A DNA stretch of 64,000 nt from Flavobacteriaceae bacterium UBA4439 (GTDB lineage Bacteria > Bacteroidota > Bacteroidia > Flavobacteriales > Flavobacteriaceae): assembly GCA_002390455.1 (NCBI GenBank), contig DGPN01000047.1, forward strand, positions 31,984 to 95,983. Direction: 5' to 3'. Below are positions 19,103 through 28,662 of this stretch, in pieces (the first letter of the stretch is position 1; the number at the start of each line of letters is the position of its first letter). The translations under genes were made by a program, and so were the position numbers. The notes beneath the pieces were generated by a model. That model searched no databases. It saw only the letters and a program-made list of their open reading frames with translations, and was not told the DNA's origin.

Positions 19103-19923
19103 TATTTTCCAGAGGGATATTCGCCCAAAACCTTAAAGGCGGTGGCCATTATTTCTAAAAGTGACTTGGCTTTAAAGTAGTCTTCGGGCTTATCGAAAGT
19201 AACATCGACAAAAAAGGCGTATTTACCTGGGGTTTCAATGACTGGTAGGGATTGAATTTTGGTCAGGTTGAGGTTGCAATCGCTTACCACATTTAGGGCA
19301 GTTGCAAGACTCCCGCGTTTGTGATCCAAAACAAATTTCCACGCCGCTTTACTGATGTTGTTTGACTTTTCCAATTTATCTTTTTGGACAATCACAAAAC
19401 GGGTCACGTTATTTTTAATGGTTTGAATGGAAGGACTTAAAATCTCCAAACCGTAAATTTCTGCGGCTGTTTTTCCAGCAATGGCACCACGAGCTGTCAT
19501 CTTATTCTTACTGATTTTGAGAGCTTCCTCTGCCGTATCATTGCTTTCTACCAGTTTGATGTGGGGATAGGCATGAAAGAATTTTTTACACTGCAATAGT
19601 GCCATAGGATGGGAATGAACCTCTTCAAGGTCTTCAATTTTTTGGCCGGGAAGGGCCATCAAATTATGTTCAATGCTAAGATAGTGTTCCCCAGAAATGA
19701 CCAATTCATATTGATCCATTAGCGCATAGTTGGGTAAAATAGACCCCGCAATAGAATTTTCTATGGCCATCACTGCCTGACTACAAGCTCCAGAGGCCAC
19801 TGCTTGTGCGAGAACATCAAAAGAAAGGCATTCCATAAGTTCGGGAGTATGGTCATAGTATTCCTTGACCACTTGATCGTGGAATGATCCCTTAATTCCC
19901 TGTATGGCTATTCTCTGTGTCAT
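19102..19923 (-). CDS. pheA: Prephenate dehydratase
   Basis: 273 residues. The catalytic domain (RIAIQGIKGSFHDQVV, AIENSIAGSI, ESNDTAEEAL, NNVTRFVIVQ with the TRF motif) is followed by an ACT domain (GSLATALNVVSDCNLNLTKIQS) for phenylalanine feedback. No chorismate mutase is fused here. That activity is in the last gene of the operon. The ATG lies 6 nt after the T run of the attenuator terminator, so expression depends on read-through. Confidence 0.95.
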   Translation of the reverse strand: MTQRIAIQGIKGSFHDQVVKEYYDHTPELMECLSFDVLAQAVASGACSQAVMAIENSIAGSILPNYALMDQYELVISGEHYLSIEHNLMALPGQKIEDLEEVHSHPMALLQCKKFFHAYPHIKLVESNDTAEEALKISKNKMTARGAIAGKTAAEIYGLEILSPSIQTIKNNVTRFVIVQKDKLEKSNNISKAAWKFVLDHKRGSLATALNVVSDCNLNLTKIQSLPVIETPGKYAFFVDVTFDKPEDYFKAKSLLEIMATAFKVLGEYPSGK

Positions 19924-19928
19924 GGTTC

Positions 19929-20016
19929 AAAAAAAAAGTCCCGATAAAATCAGGACTCTTTGTTTACTATATTTATAGATTACTACAAAGTCCTTGCTAC
20001 TTCCGAATAGAAGTAG
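19929..20016 (-). promoter_or_regulatory. Transcription attenuator of the Phe/Tyr operon
   Basis: Three mutually exclusive hairpins are visible on the minus strand. Segment 1:2 is CTACTTC/GAAGTAG (20016-19997), inside the Phe/Tyr codons. Antiterminator 2:3 pairs AGGACTTTGT (19994-19985) with ACAAAGAGTCCT (19963-19952). Terminator 3:4 is AGTCCTGAT-TTT-ATCGGGACT (19957-19937) followed by eight or nine T. Stalling at Phe/Tyr codons would block segment 1, allow 2:3 and prevent termination. This is the trp/phe attenuation logic of E. coli, found here in a flavobacterium. Confidence 0.85.
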
Positions 20017-20051
20017 TAAAAAGGAAAATTGTAATAAAATTGATTTTTCAT
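19983..20051 (-). CDS. Phe/Tyr-rich leader peptide of the aromatic operon
   Basis: A 22-codon frame (ATG 20051, TAG at 19985-19983) with nine aromatic residues between positions 5 and 15: Phe 5, 9, 11, 14 and Tyr 6, 7, 12, 13, 15. It starts MKNQ and ends ARTL. The run of Phe and Tyr codons is the hallmark of an attenuation leader peptide that senses charged tRNA-Phe and tRNA-Tyr. It lies between a good promoter and the attenuator hairpins, upstream of pheA. Confidence 0.85.
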   Translation of the reverse strand: MKNQFYYNFPFYYFYSEVARTL

Positions 20052-20068
20052 CTTTTATATAATCTGGA

Positions 20069-20098
20069 CAAATTTAAGATAGCTTTTGGCAAAAACAA
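20069..20098 (-). promoter_or_regulatory. Promoter of the Phe/Tyr operon leader
   Basis: The -7 box is TAAATTTG (20076-20069), with a TTG at 20098-20096 and 19 nt between them. This matches the Bacteroidota consensus TTG-N17..23-TAnnTTTG. Transcription would start about 10 nt upstream of the leader-peptide ATG. Confidence 0.7.
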
Positions 20099-20154
20099 AT
20101 CATTTTATAATTTTTTTATAGATTTATACAACCCAATAATATCTTATTACTGAG

Positions 20155-20322
20155 ATGAAAATTTCACTTCTAACCTGCATTTTGGGGCATTTATTCCTCT
20201 TTCTTTCCATTTACCTTATTGTTAATTACAACACGAGCAATAGAGCTTACCTGATCGCTGGCGTATCCTATTTTGTTGGTTTTATGCTTAATTTAATTGG
20301 ATACCTTGCCAAAAAAAGATGA
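20155..20322 (+). CDS. Small two-helix membrane protein, unknown function
   Basis: 55 codons (ATG 20155, TGA 20320-20322). It reads MKISLLTCILGHLFLFLSIY..., giving two hydrophobic helices (about residues 4-22 and 31-48) separated by a short polar loop (NYNTSNRAY) and ending in AKKR. The basic tail suggests both ends face the cytoplasm. I recognise no family. It is divergent from the aromatic operon and stands alone before the oxidoreductase gene. Confidence 0.6.
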   Translation: MKISLLTCILGHLFLFLSIYLIVNYNTSNRAYLIAGVSYFVGFMLNLIGYLAKKR

Positions 20323-20436
20323 CTATAATTTTGGTTACAGGAACCTTACTTTAAGGTAGAGTGAATCAAATTTAAAGATGAAGAAATCTATCCCTCAACA
20401 GAAAAATGATATATTACCCCAAAGGATAAAAAAAAT

Positions 20437-21435
20437 ATGACTGAAAAAAAGTCAAAACCCTCGGTGCGCTGGGGGATCATCGGCTGCGGTGATGTTACGG
20501 AGATAAAAAGTGGGCCCGCATATCAAAAGACAGCAGGTTTTGAATTGAAAGCGGTGATGAGACGGAACGCGGCCAAAGTCAGGGACTATGCCCACCGCCA
20601 TGGAATCGAAAAATATTTTACAGATGCCGATGCATTGATCGGTGATTCAGAAATAGACGCTGTGTATATAGCAACTCCGCCTGACAGTCATTTGTTCTAC
20701 GCCCTAAAAGTGGCCGCAGCTGGGAAACCCTGTTGTATCGAAAAACCCATGGCACCCACCCATGAGGAAAGTAAGCAAATTCAAGAAGTTTTTAACAAAA
20801 AGAACATTCCTCTTTTCGTTGCCTATTATCGTCGGTCCTTGCCACGGTTTACAAAAATAAAAGAGTGGTTGAATCAAGAAGAAATTGGAATGATCAGGCA
20901 TATTAGTTGGCACCTAAGTCAGCCTCCCAACGCCTTGGATTTGTCTGGAGACTTCAACTGGCGAACCGATCCTAAAGTAGCACCAGGTGGTTATTTCGAC
21001 GACTTGGCAAGTCATGGACTCGATTTGTTTGTCTATTTATTAGGGGAAATTCAAGAGGTTTCTGGGGTAAGCCTCAACCAACAGGGATTATATGTTGCAA
21101 AAGATGCGATTGCCGCCAGTTGGTTGCATAGAGGAGGCATTACTGGTGCTGGCGTATGGAATTTCGGATTGGCGTCTTTAGACAGGGTAGAAATTTTCGG
21201 AAACCTAGGAAAGATATCGTTTTCGGTTTTTGAAGATAATCCGCTGATCATAGAAAAAGAAGGTGAAAAGACAGAACTTTTTATCGAACATCCCCATCAC
21301 GTTCAAATGCCTCATGTGGAAAATATGAAAAAACATCTCTTAAACCCAGATTATTCTCATCCTTCAACAGGAAAATCGGGAGCACACACCAGTTGGGTAA
21401 TGGATCAAATTCTTGGCAGAAAAAGCACCAAATAG
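20437..21435 (+). CDS. Gfo/Idh/MocA family NAD(P)-dependent oxidoreductase
   Basis: 332 residues. The N-terminal Rossmann fold has WGIIGCGDVTEIKSGPAY, and the conserved CIEKPMAPTHEES carries the EKP catalytic lysine. In the C-terminal domain DDLASHGLDLFVYLLG carries the usual Asp-x-x-x-His. Such enzymes oxidise or reduce sugars, inositols or related substrates, and the substrate here is unknown. No sugar-catabolism neighbours are present. Confidence 0.9.
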   Translation: MTEKKSKPSVRWGIIGCGDVTEIKSGPAYQKTAGFELKAVMRRNAAKVRDYAHRHGIEKYFTDADALIGDSEIDAVYIATPPDSHLFYALKVAAAGKPCCIEKPMAPTHEESKQIQEVFNKKNIPLFVAYYRRSLPRFTKIKEWLNQEEIGMIRHISWHLSQPPNALDLSGDFNWRTDPKVAPGGYFDDLASHGLDLFVYLLGEIQEVSGVSLNQQGLYVAKDAIAASWLHRGGITGAGVWNFGLASLDRVEIFGNLGKISFSVFEDNPLIIEKEGEKTELFIEHPHHVQMPHVENMKKHLLNPDYSHPSTGKSGAHTSWVMDQILGRKSTK

Positions 21436-21537
21436 TAGTTGTTCGCTTTTGAAAAATTGATTTTGACTAACTTTACTGTGGTTTTATGAATAGATCAAAA
21501 CATTGTAAACTTTTTTAACCATATCTATCAAAATACA

Positions 21538-22437
21538 TTGGGCATCAAAATTCAAAATTTAACCAAAAGCTACGGCAGTAACCCTGCACTCAAAGGCCTG
21601 TCGATGACTTTTGAAAAAAAGGGGGTCGTTGGACTTTTGGGTCCGAATGGGGCGGGTAAGACTACCTTGATGAAAATTTTAACGGGATCCATTAGTCGAT
21701 GGGAAGGCATGGTACAAGTTGGAAATATGGATTTGAGAAATGACCTTCAAAAAATTCAAAAACAGATTGGATACCTCCCAGAAAACAATCCACTTTACCT
21801 TGAGATGTACGTCAAAGAGTATCTGAGTTTTGTGGGGGATTTATACGGATTAAAAAAAGTTCCCGTTGAAGAAGTCATTATAAAAACAGGACTTGAAGAG
21901 CACAGCCTTAATAAAATTGAAACCCTTTCCAAAGGCTACAAACAGAGAGTGGGATTGGCCGCAACGCTGCTTCATAATCCCCAATACTTAATCCTGGATG
22001 AACCAACCACTGGTTTGGATCCCAATCAAGTGGTTGAAATCAGAAAACTGATCCAAACTTTAGGAAAAGAAAAATTGGTTTTTCTATCGACCCATATACT
22101 ACAAGAAGTAGAGGCCATGTGCGACCGAGTGGTCATACTCAACAAAGGCAGTGTGGTTTTGAATCAAACGCTAAAGACATTAAAAACCGACGATCTTCAG
22201 GTGGTTGCTGTAAGTTTTGATTATCGGGTAGAAAATGTGGCACTCCAAAAAATTCCCCACGTCAAAACAGTGGTCAATACCTTCGATTTCGAATATGAGT
22301 TGACTTTTGAAACGCAAGAGGATATGCGGCCAGCAGTTTTTGACTTTGCCCACGACAATGGTCTTAAGATTCTCAATCTGCAAGAAAAAAATGAGGGCTT
22401 GGAAAAGCGATTCAATGAACTTACAAAAGGGGACTAA
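21538..22437 (+). CDS. gldA: Gliding-motility ABC transporter ATP-binding protein GldA
   Basis: 299 residues, a full ABC ATPase: Walker A LLGPNGAGKTTLMK, Q-loop YLPENNPLY, signature TLSKGYKQRVGLA, Walker B YLILDEPTTGLDP and a switch His in LSTHI. The length and the N-terminus (IKIQNLTKSYGSNPAL) fit GldA, which works with GldF and GldG in gliding motility. Those partners are not in this window. No ATG fits, so TTG 21538 is taken as the start. Confidence 0.8.
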   Translation: MGIKIQNLTKSYGSNPALKGLSMTFEKKGVVGLLGPNGAGKTTLMKILTGSISRWEGMVQVGNMDLRNDLQKIQKQIGYLPENNPLYLEMYVKEYLSFVGDLYGLKKVPVEEVIIKTGLEEHSLNKIETLSKGYKQRVGLAATLLHNPQYLILDEPTTGLDPNQVVEIRKLIQTLGKEKLVFLSTHILQEVEAMCDRVVILNKGSVVLNQTLKTLKTDDLQVVAVSFDYRVENVALQKIPHVKTVVNTFDFEYELTFETQEDMRPAVFDFAHDNGLKILNLQEKNEGLEKRFNELTKGD

Positions 22438-23390
22438 AACAAAGCAGAAGCGATTTTTTTGACGTTTTTGGATTTTCCCATGCTATAATAGTGAAGGAAA
22501 GGAACACCGTGTTGTTTTAATTCTTTGCTTTGCTGTATGCACCACTCTACTCCAATTTCAGAAACGGCTGTATTGTCTTTTGCTTTGACGACAGCATCGA
22601 TCAGATCTTTCGGTAAATCCACGTGAAAACGGTGAGGAATCAAATTGAGTTGCTTTAGGGTGGCCAATGGTTTTAGACCTGGAATAATGGGGACATTGAT
22701 CCCTGCTTCACGACATTTTGTTTCAAATTCAAAAAACTTTTGATTGTCAAAAAACATCTGTGTGATGATGTAATCGGAACCAGCTTTTATTTTTTCTTTT
22801 AAAAAATGAATATCGTTGTCCAAACTAGGTGCTTCGGCATGCTTTTCAGGATATCCGGCTACACCAACACAGAAATCGGTGGGGGAAGAATTCAAAATTT
22901 CTTCGTCCAAATACTGTCCTTGATTCAGGTTCTTGATTTGTACTACCAAATCTTTGGCATAGGCATGTCCTCCTTTACTGGGTTTGAAATAGGTTTCAGA
23001 TTTTACTGCATCCCCTCTGAGGGCTACTACATTATCAATCCCCAAAAAATCAAGGTCAATGAGAAAGTTTTCAGTATCTTCTTGACTAAACCCACCACAA
23101 AGTATATGGGGTATGGCATCGACATGGTAGCGGTTTTGAATGGCAGCACATATCCCCACAGTACCGGGTCTTTTGCGAATGACTCTTTTCTCTAATAAGC
23201 CATTTTCGCGCTCAACATAAGTGTACTCTTCCCGGTGATAGGTCACATCTATAAATGGAGGTTTGAACTCCATCAAAGGATCAATAGAATCAAAAATTGA
23301 TTGAATGTCCTGACCTTTTAAGGGAGGTAAAATTTCAAAAGTAAACTGGGTACGTCCTTTTGCGTTCTTTTGGTGATCTGTAACTTTCAT
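22434..23390 (-). CDS. metF: Methylenetetrahydrofolate reductase
   Basis: 318 residues, a flavin-dependent TIM barrel. Motifs are FTFEILPPLKG, DVTYHREEYTY, HILCGGFSQEDTEN, NVVALRGDAV and DYIITQMFFDN. It makes 5-methyl-THF for MetH, and its gene lies 4 nt downstream of metH as the last gene of the met operon. The 3' end overlaps the converging gldA by four bases. Confidence 0.95.
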   Translation of the reverse strand: MKVTDHQKNAKGRTQFTFEILPPLKGQDIQSIFDSIDPLMEFKPPFIDVTYHREEYTYVERENGLLEKRVIRKRPGTVGICAAIQNRYHVDAIPHILCGGFSQEDTENFLIDLDFLGIDNVVALRGDAVKSETYFKPSKGGHAYAKDLVVQIKNLNQGQYLDEEILNSSPTDFCVGVAGYPEKHAEAPSLDNDIHFLKEKIKAGSDYIITQMFFDNQKFFEFETKCREAGINVPIIPGLKPLATLKQLNLIPHRFHVDLPKDLIDAVVKAKDNTAVSEIGVEWCIQQSKELKQHGVPFLHYYSMGKSKNVKKIASALF

Positions 23391-23394
23391 TGGC

Positions 23395-26124
23395 TTAAAT
23401 TAAATTAGGACTAAGCCATTTTTTGGCATCTTCCAATGGTATTTTTCTTCTTTTACTGTAGTCTAACAGTTGATCTTCTTTGATTTTCCCCAAACCAAAA
23501 TACTTGGCTTCTGGATTGGCAAAATAGTAACCAGAAACCGATGCGGCTGGCCACATAGCATAGCTTTCTGTAAGGCTAACTCCAATGTGTTTTTCCACTT
23601 CCATCAAGTCCCAAAGGGTTTGTTTTTCCAAATGGTCTGGGCAAGCAGGATATCCTGGAGCAGGTCGAATTCCTTTATAGGTCTCCCTGATCAGTTCTTC
23701 ATTGCTAAGGCTTTCTTTCGGGGCATATCCCCAATATTTTGTTCGGATTTCTCGATGGAGGTATTCGGCAAAAGCTTCTGCCAATCGGTCGGCCAAAGCT
23801 TTAACCATGATGCTGTTGTAGTCATCATTTTCTTTTTCAAAACGGGCTGCAACATCTTCTACACCATACCCTGTGGTTACACAAAAAGTTCCCATATAAT
23901 CCTTTACACCTTTTGAAAGAGGCATAACAAAATCGGCCAAAGCCAAATTGGGCTGACCTGGTCTTTTTTGGAGTTGTTGTCGCAGGGTGATCAATCTACT
24001 CCTTACCTTTTGAAAATCATTGGGATCAAAAATAAGGATATCGTCGTCTTCGGTATTGGCAGGAAAAAGTCCAAACCGGGCTTTGGCCGTTAACCATTTT
24101 TCATCGATGATTTTTCGCAACATATTTTTAGCATCGATAAACAAAGAGGTGGCTTCTTTTCCTACGATCTCATCTTTTAAAATATCAGGATATTTGCCGT
24201 GTAAATCCCATGAACGGAAAAAAGGGCTCCAATCTATATAGGGTACTAAAGTTTCCAAGTCCTGATCTTCGATGGTTCTACATCCTAGGTTATCGGGGAC
24301 AACAGGCTTATATTTCTCCCAATCGATATTATATTTTCTTTTTCTCGCTGTATTTATGTCAACGTATTTTTTGTTGGAAGTTCGTTCCAAAAATTTTTCT
24401 CTAAAAGAATCGTACTCCGCCGCAATTTCCGAAGTGTAAATTTTGTTTTTATCCTTATTCAAAAGATTATTGACAACGGTCACAGCTCGAGAAGCATCGT
24501 TGACATGAATGACGGGTGCGTTGGATTGTGGGGCAATCTTAACGGCTGTATGTGCTTTGGAGGTGGTGGCACCACCTATCAATAGAGGGGTTTTGAGACC
24601 GATACGATTCATCTCTTTGGCGATATAAACCATTTCATCTAGAGAAGGAGTAATCAATCCGGAGAGGCCTATAATGTCAACATTTTCCTCTTGTGCTTTT
24701 TGTAGAATGACTTCCGGGGGCACCATTACCCCCAAATCAATAATTTCAAAGTTGTTACAAGCCAATACGACACTTACAATATTTTTTCCGATATCGTGGA
24801 CATCACCTTTGACAGTTGCCATCAAAATTTTACATGCAGACTCAACAACTCCAGTTTTTTCGGCCTCGATAAAAGGCTGTAAATAAGCCACCGCCTTTTT
24901 CATCACTCTAGCAGATTTTACCACTTGGGGTAAAAACATTTTTCCAGATCCAAATAAATCCCCAACAACATTCATTCCTTGCATCAAATTGATTTCAATC
25001 ACATGCAAGGGTCGATCGGCGGCTGCTCGGGCCTCTTCCACATCTTCGATAATGTATCGATCTATGCCCCTAATCAGGGCGTGGGTGATTCGGCTTTGTA
25101 AATCCTCATTACGCCAAGCCTTATCTTCTTCCTTGGACTGTTTTTTGTCTCCTTTTACGCGCTCTGCATAATCCAATAAAGCCTCTGTAGCATCTTCTTT
25201 TCGATTGAGTAATACGTCCTCAACTTTTTCCAAAAGCGGCTTGGGAATTTGATCATAAACCTCCAAAAGAGTGGGGTTTACAATTCCCATCGTCATACCA
25301 TGCTGAATGGCATGATATAAAAAGGCCGAATGCATGGCCTCTCTGACGGAATTGTTTCCTCTAAAAGAGAAAGAGACATTACTAACTCCACCGCTGACAT
25401 TGGCATAAGGAAGATTTTCACGGATCCACTTGGTAGCCAGAAAGAAATCTAACGCATTTGTTTTGTGTTCTTCCATTCCTGTTCCAACAGGAAAAATATT
25501 GGGATCAAAAATGATGTCTTCAGGGGGGAAATTAACCTGATCCACCAAAATGCGATAGGAACGCTCACAGATTTGGATTCTTCTTTCGAGGTTGTCTGCT
25601 TGACCTTTTTCGTCAAAAGCCATAACGATGACTGCTGCGCCGTACAATTTAACTTTTCGCGCTTGTTCTATAAAGGTGGATTCTCCCTCTTTAAGACTGA
25701 TGGAATTGACTATACTTTTACCTTGAACGACCTTAAGGCCTGCCTCTATGATATCCCATTTGGAACTGTCAATCATTACTGGCACGCGCGCAATATCGGG
25801 CTCTGCAGCAATAAGGTTCAAAAATTTAACCATGGCAGCTTTCCCATCTATCATTCCTTCGTCCATATTGACATCGATAATTTGGGCACCTCCCTCTACT
25901 TGTTCCAAGGCTATTTCTACAGCTGATTCATAATCACCAGCCTCAATCAATCTCAAAAATTTTCTTGAACCAGTAACATTGGTTCGTTCTCCTATATTGA
26001 CAAAGTTGGTTTGGGGACTCACCAACAACAACTCCTGACCAGAAAGTGTTAAAAAGCGGTTGGGTTTATGCATGAGTTTTGATTTGGGGGTTTCTGGGTT
26101 TTGATTTGGCAACTGATTGAGCAA
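23395..26124 (-). CDS. metH: Methionine synthase, folate/cobalamin/activation domains
   Basis: 909 residues. The order is a pterin-binding domain ([25 protein letters not shown]), a cobalamin cap and binding domain ([16 protein letters not shown] with the DxHxxG base-off His) and a C-terminal SAM reactivation domain ([14 protein letters not shown]). The homocysteine-binding domain is missing because it is encoded by the preceding gene, which overlaps by 59 nt. This two-gene MetH is usual in flavobacteria and is not a frameshift. An internal methionine ([13 protein letters not shown] at 26073) may be the real start, leaving only a short overlap. Confidence 0.95.
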   Translation of the reverse strand: MLNQLPNQNPETPKSKLMHKPNRFLTLSGQELLLVSPQTNFVNIGERTNVTGSRKFLRLIEAGDYESAVEIALEQVEGGAQIIDVNMDEGMIDGKAAMVKFLNLIAAEPDIARVPVMIDSSKWDIIEAGLKVVQGKSIVNSISLKEGESTFIEQARKVKLYGAAVIVMAFDEKGQADNLERRIQICERSYRILVDQVNFPPEDIIFDPNIFPVGTGMEEHKTNALDFFLATKWIRENLPYANVSGGVSNVSFSFRGNNSVREAMHSAFLYHAIQHGMTMGIVNPTLLEVYDQIPKPLLEKVEDVLLNRKEDATEALLDYAERVKGDKKQSKEEDKAWRNEDLQSRITHALIRGIDRYIIEDVEEARAAADRPLHVIEINLMQGMNVVGDLFGSGKMFLPQVVKSARVMKKAVAYLQPFIEAEKTGVVESACKILMATVKGDVHDIGKNIVSVVLACNNFEIIDLGVMVPPEVILQKAQEENVDIIGLSGLITPSLDEMVYIAKEMNRIGLKTPLLIGGATTSKAHTAVKIAPQSNAPVIHVNDASRAVTVVNNLLNKDKNKIYTSEIAAEYDSFREKFLERTSNKKYVDINTARKRKYNIDWEKYKPVVPDNLGCRTIEDQDLETLVPYIDWSPFFRSWDLHGKYPDILKDEIVGKEATSLFIDAKNMLRKIIDEKWLTAKARFGLFPANTEDDDILIFDPNDFQKVRSRLITLRQQLQKRPGQPNLALADFVMPLSKGVKDYMGTFCVTTGYGVEDVAARFEKENDDYNSIMVKALADRLAEAFAEYLHREIRTKYWGYAPKESLSNEELIRETYKGIRPAPGYPACPDHLEKQTLWDLMEVEKHIGVSLTESYAMWPAASVSGYYFANPEAKYFGLGKIKEDQLLDYSKRRKIPLEDAKKWLSPNLI

Positions 26125-27067
26125 TCAGTCGAATGTGTTCTGGTGTAGTACCGCAACAGCCTCCTACAATATTCACTAAATTTTGGTTAAGAAAGGGGTC
26201 GATCAAGGCAGCCATTTCCTTTGGACTTTGGTCGTATTCACCAAAGGCATTGGGTAAGCCAGCATTGGGATGTACAGAGGTATTGAAATATGTTATTTTT
26301 GACAATCTTTTGATGTAGGTTAGCAATTGGCTGGCCCCTAGTGCACAATTAAATCCAATGCTTAGCAATGGTATGTGGGAAACCGAGATGGCAAAAGCTT
26401 CAACCGTTTGACCCGATAAGGTTCTACCGCTTTTGTCCGTTATAGTACCACTGACCATTATGGGTAAAATTATTTTTTTATCTTGAAAATATTGCTGGAT
26501 GGCATACAGTGCCGCCTTGGCATTCAGGGTATCAAAAACGGTTTCAACCAATAGTAAATCGGCACCCCCTTCGATTAATCCGGCAACTTGTTCATAGTAG
26601 GCTTCGAAAAGATCATCGAAACTAACAGCTCGGAATCCGGGGTCATTCACATCAGGTGACATGCTGGCGGTTTTATTGGTAGGTCCAATAGAACCAGCTA
26701 CAAACCTCGGTTTATCTGGATTTTTGGCGCTAATTTTTTGGGCTACTGCTTTGGCAATTTTTGCTGATTCGTAATTGAGTTCATAGGCCAAATCCTCCAA
26801 TTGATAATCGGCCATAGCAATAGAAGTAGAAGAAAAAGTATTGGTTTCAATGATATCTGCCCCTGCCAAGAGATATTCTTCGTGAATATTTTTTATGGCA
26901 TCGGCTTGTGTAATGGATAGAAGATCGTTGTTGCCCCCCAAGGGGCAGAGATGATCTTTGAAACGATCTCCTCTAAAATCCTCCTCTGAAAATTCAAGCC
27001 TTTGGATCATGGTGCCCATTGCACCGTCCAAAACCAGTATTCTTTCTTTTAAAAGCGCCTCTATCAT
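26066..27067 (-). CDS. Homocysteine S-methyltransferase domain protein (MetH N-terminal part)
   Basis: 333 residues. The N-terminus is [22 protein letters not shown]. Zinc ligands are visible as the Cys in GFNCALGAS and the paired Cys in [12 protein letters not shown]. Together with the next gene it rebuilds a complete cobalamin-dependent methionine synthase. It lies 3 nt downstream of the trans-sulfuration-type gene in the met operon. Confidence 0.94.
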   Translation of the reverse strand: MIEALLKERILVLDGAMGTMIQRLEFSEEDFRGDRFKDHLCPLGGNNDLLSITQADAIKNIHEEYLLAGADIIETNTFSSTSIAMADYQLEDLAYELNYESAKIAKAVAQKISAKNPDKPRFVAGSIGPTNKTASMSPDVNDPGFRAVSFDDLFEAYYEQVAGLIEGGADLLLVETVFDTLNAKAALYAIQQYFQDKKIILPIMVSGTITDKSGRTLSGQTVEAFAISVSHIPLLSIGFNCALGASQLLTYIKRLSKITYFNTSVHPNAGLPNAFGEYDQSPKEMAALIDPFLNQNLVNIVGGCCGTTPEHIRLIAQSVAKSKPRNPQIKTHA

Positions 27068-27070
27068 GGA

Positions 27071-28240
27071 TTAAACTTTTTCAAGTGCTTGATCAATGTC
27101 TTGTTTGATGTCCTCTATATTTTCCAAACCGACAGAAAGCCTTATTAAACCATCTGTAATGCTGACCAATGCTCTTTCTTCGGGAGAAAGTTTGCTGTGA
27201 GTGGAAGTAGCGGGGTGTGTGACAATGGTTCGTGTGTCTCCTAGGTTGGCACTGAGAGAACACATTTGGATTTGATTTAGAAAAGTTTGTCCAGATATGA
27301 TACCTCCTTTCAATTCTATGGTGATAATATTTCCACCTTTTAGCATTTGTTTTTTTGCAATTTCATACTGAGGATGACTCGGCAAGAAAGGATATCTGAC
27401 CTGAGAAATTTTAGGATGATTTTGGAGATGTTTGGCCAGCTCTAGTGCATTTTCGCAATGGCGATCCAAACGGACAGCTAGGGTTTCTAAACTCTTGGAG
27501 AGCACCCAAGCATTGAAGGGAGAGAGTGCCGAACCCGAATTTCGAAAAAAAGATCTTATTTCTGTAATCAAATCTTCTCGGCCCACGATCAAACCTCCCA
27601 AAACTCTTCCTTGTCCATCGATGAGCTTGGTTGCGGAATGAATGATCAAGTCAGCTCCAAAATCAACAGGCTTTTGGAGATAGGGTGTTGCAAAACAGTT
27701 GTCCACCGCCAGAATTATTTGATGTTTTTTGGCGATATCAGAAAGATAGCTCATATCAAGAATGTCCAAACCAGGATTGGTCGGAGTCTCAATGTATATG
27801 ATTTTGGTATTGGGTTGAATCACCTCTTCAATTTGCTGGGGTGTATTGGCATTAAAGTAAGTGGTTTCAATATTCCATTTGGTGAAATATTTTTTAAAAA
27901 GGGTGTGGGTAGAGCCAAAAATAGACCTTACAGAGACAATGTGATCACCGCTGTTGAGAAGGGCTGCAAAACTGGTATATACAGCGGCCATACCCGATGC
28001 AAAAGCCAAACCGTCTTCCGCACCCTCGAGTCTGCAAATTTTATCAACCAGTTCTTGAGTATTGGGGTTGGAGAAACGACTGTAAATGTTGCGATCTAAT
28101 TCGTCTGCAAATGAAGCTCTAAGCTCCTCAGCATTATCAAAGACAAAACTTGAAGTAAGATAAAGCGGAGATGAGTGCTCGGCATACTGTGAGCGCTCCA
28201 TTTGCGTTCGTATAGCCTCTGTTTCAAAATGTTTTTTCAT
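27071..28240 (-). CDS. Cys/Met metabolism PLP enzyme (O-succinyl/acetylhomoserine sulfhydrylase or cystathionine synthase type)
   Basis: 389 residues. Cys/Met metabolism signatures are YSRFSNPNTQELVDKIC, DNCFATPYLQKP and HSATKLIDGQGRVLGG with the PLP lysine, ending IRLSVGLENIEDI. It is a second member of the family in this operon besides MetY. One may take free sulfide and the other cysteine, or they may use different acylhomoserines. The exact activity is not decidable from sequence. Confidence 0.88.
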   Translation of the reverse strand: MKKHFETEAIRTQMERSQYAEHSSPLYLTSSFVFDNAEELRASFADELDRNIYSRFSNPNTQELVDKICRLEGAEDGLAFASGMAAVYTSFAALLNSGDHIVSVRSIFGSTHTLFKKYFTKWNIETTYFNANTPQQIEEVIQPNTKIIYIETPTNPGLDILDMSYLSDIAKKHQIILAVDNCFATPYLQKPVDFGADLIIHSATKLIDGQGRVLGGLIVGREDLITEIRSFFRNSGSALSPFNAWVLSKSLETLAVRLDRHCENALELAKHLQNHPKISQVRYPFLPSHPQYEIAKKQMLKGGNIITIELKGGIISGQTFLNQIQMCSLSANLGDTRTIVTHPATSTHSKLSPEERALVSITDGLIRLSVGLENIEDIKQDIDQALEKV

Positions 28241-28662
28241 AATTCTGCGCCATTTAAGAAAATGGAATATTTAATTGGGGTTGAATATTCTAGTGTTTTG
28301 GCCACTGAGCAATATTTGTCAAATGATAGACAAACGGCTCTTTTTGCTTTTTCGGGGGGAATATCCCCTTCTAACCATACATTGACTTTAATTTTGTAAA
28401 ATAATGAAGGAGCTACATTCGGAATTCGTTCTCCTTCAACATCCATTTTAAGATCGGTAGGGTTTATTTTTTGTTTGTTGAGAATGGCGATAATATCAAT
28501 ACCACTGCAACCAGCAAGGGCCGCCAAGAGAAGTTCCATAGGACTTGCACCTTCTACTTTTCCTTCTTTTTTGGATTTATTGTCCAGCAGTACTTTGTGT
28601 CCATTATCGTTGGTAACTTCAAAAAGATAGTTCTGATTGATCCTATTGAGATTTACTTTCAT
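28237..28662 (-). CDS. OsmC family protein
   Basis: 141 residues, one OsmC/Ohr fold. Motifs are SPMELLLAALAGCSGID, with the first redox Cys, and FDKYCSVAKTLE, with the second. The two cysteines suggest peroxide or organic hydroperoxide chemistry, but the group is broad. ATG 28662 is chosen, which overlaps the metX 3' end by 20 nt. A longer frame from 28731 would run 89 nt into metX. Its place inside a methionine operon is noteworthy: it might act on a sulfur compound or protect cobalamin or thiol enzymes (inference). Confidence 0.85.
   Translation of the reverse strand: MKVNLNRINQNYLFEVTNDNGHKVLLDNKSKKEGKVEGASPMELLLAALAGCSGIDIIAILNKQKINPTDLKMDVEGERIPNVAPSLFYKIKVNVWLEGDIPPEKAKRAVCLSFDKYCSVAKTLEYSTPIKYSIFLNGAEL

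Noticed and set aside
23395..27067. metH split by mutation
   Set aside because: The two frames overlap, each encodes whole domains, and a two-gene methionine synthase is usual in flavobacteria.
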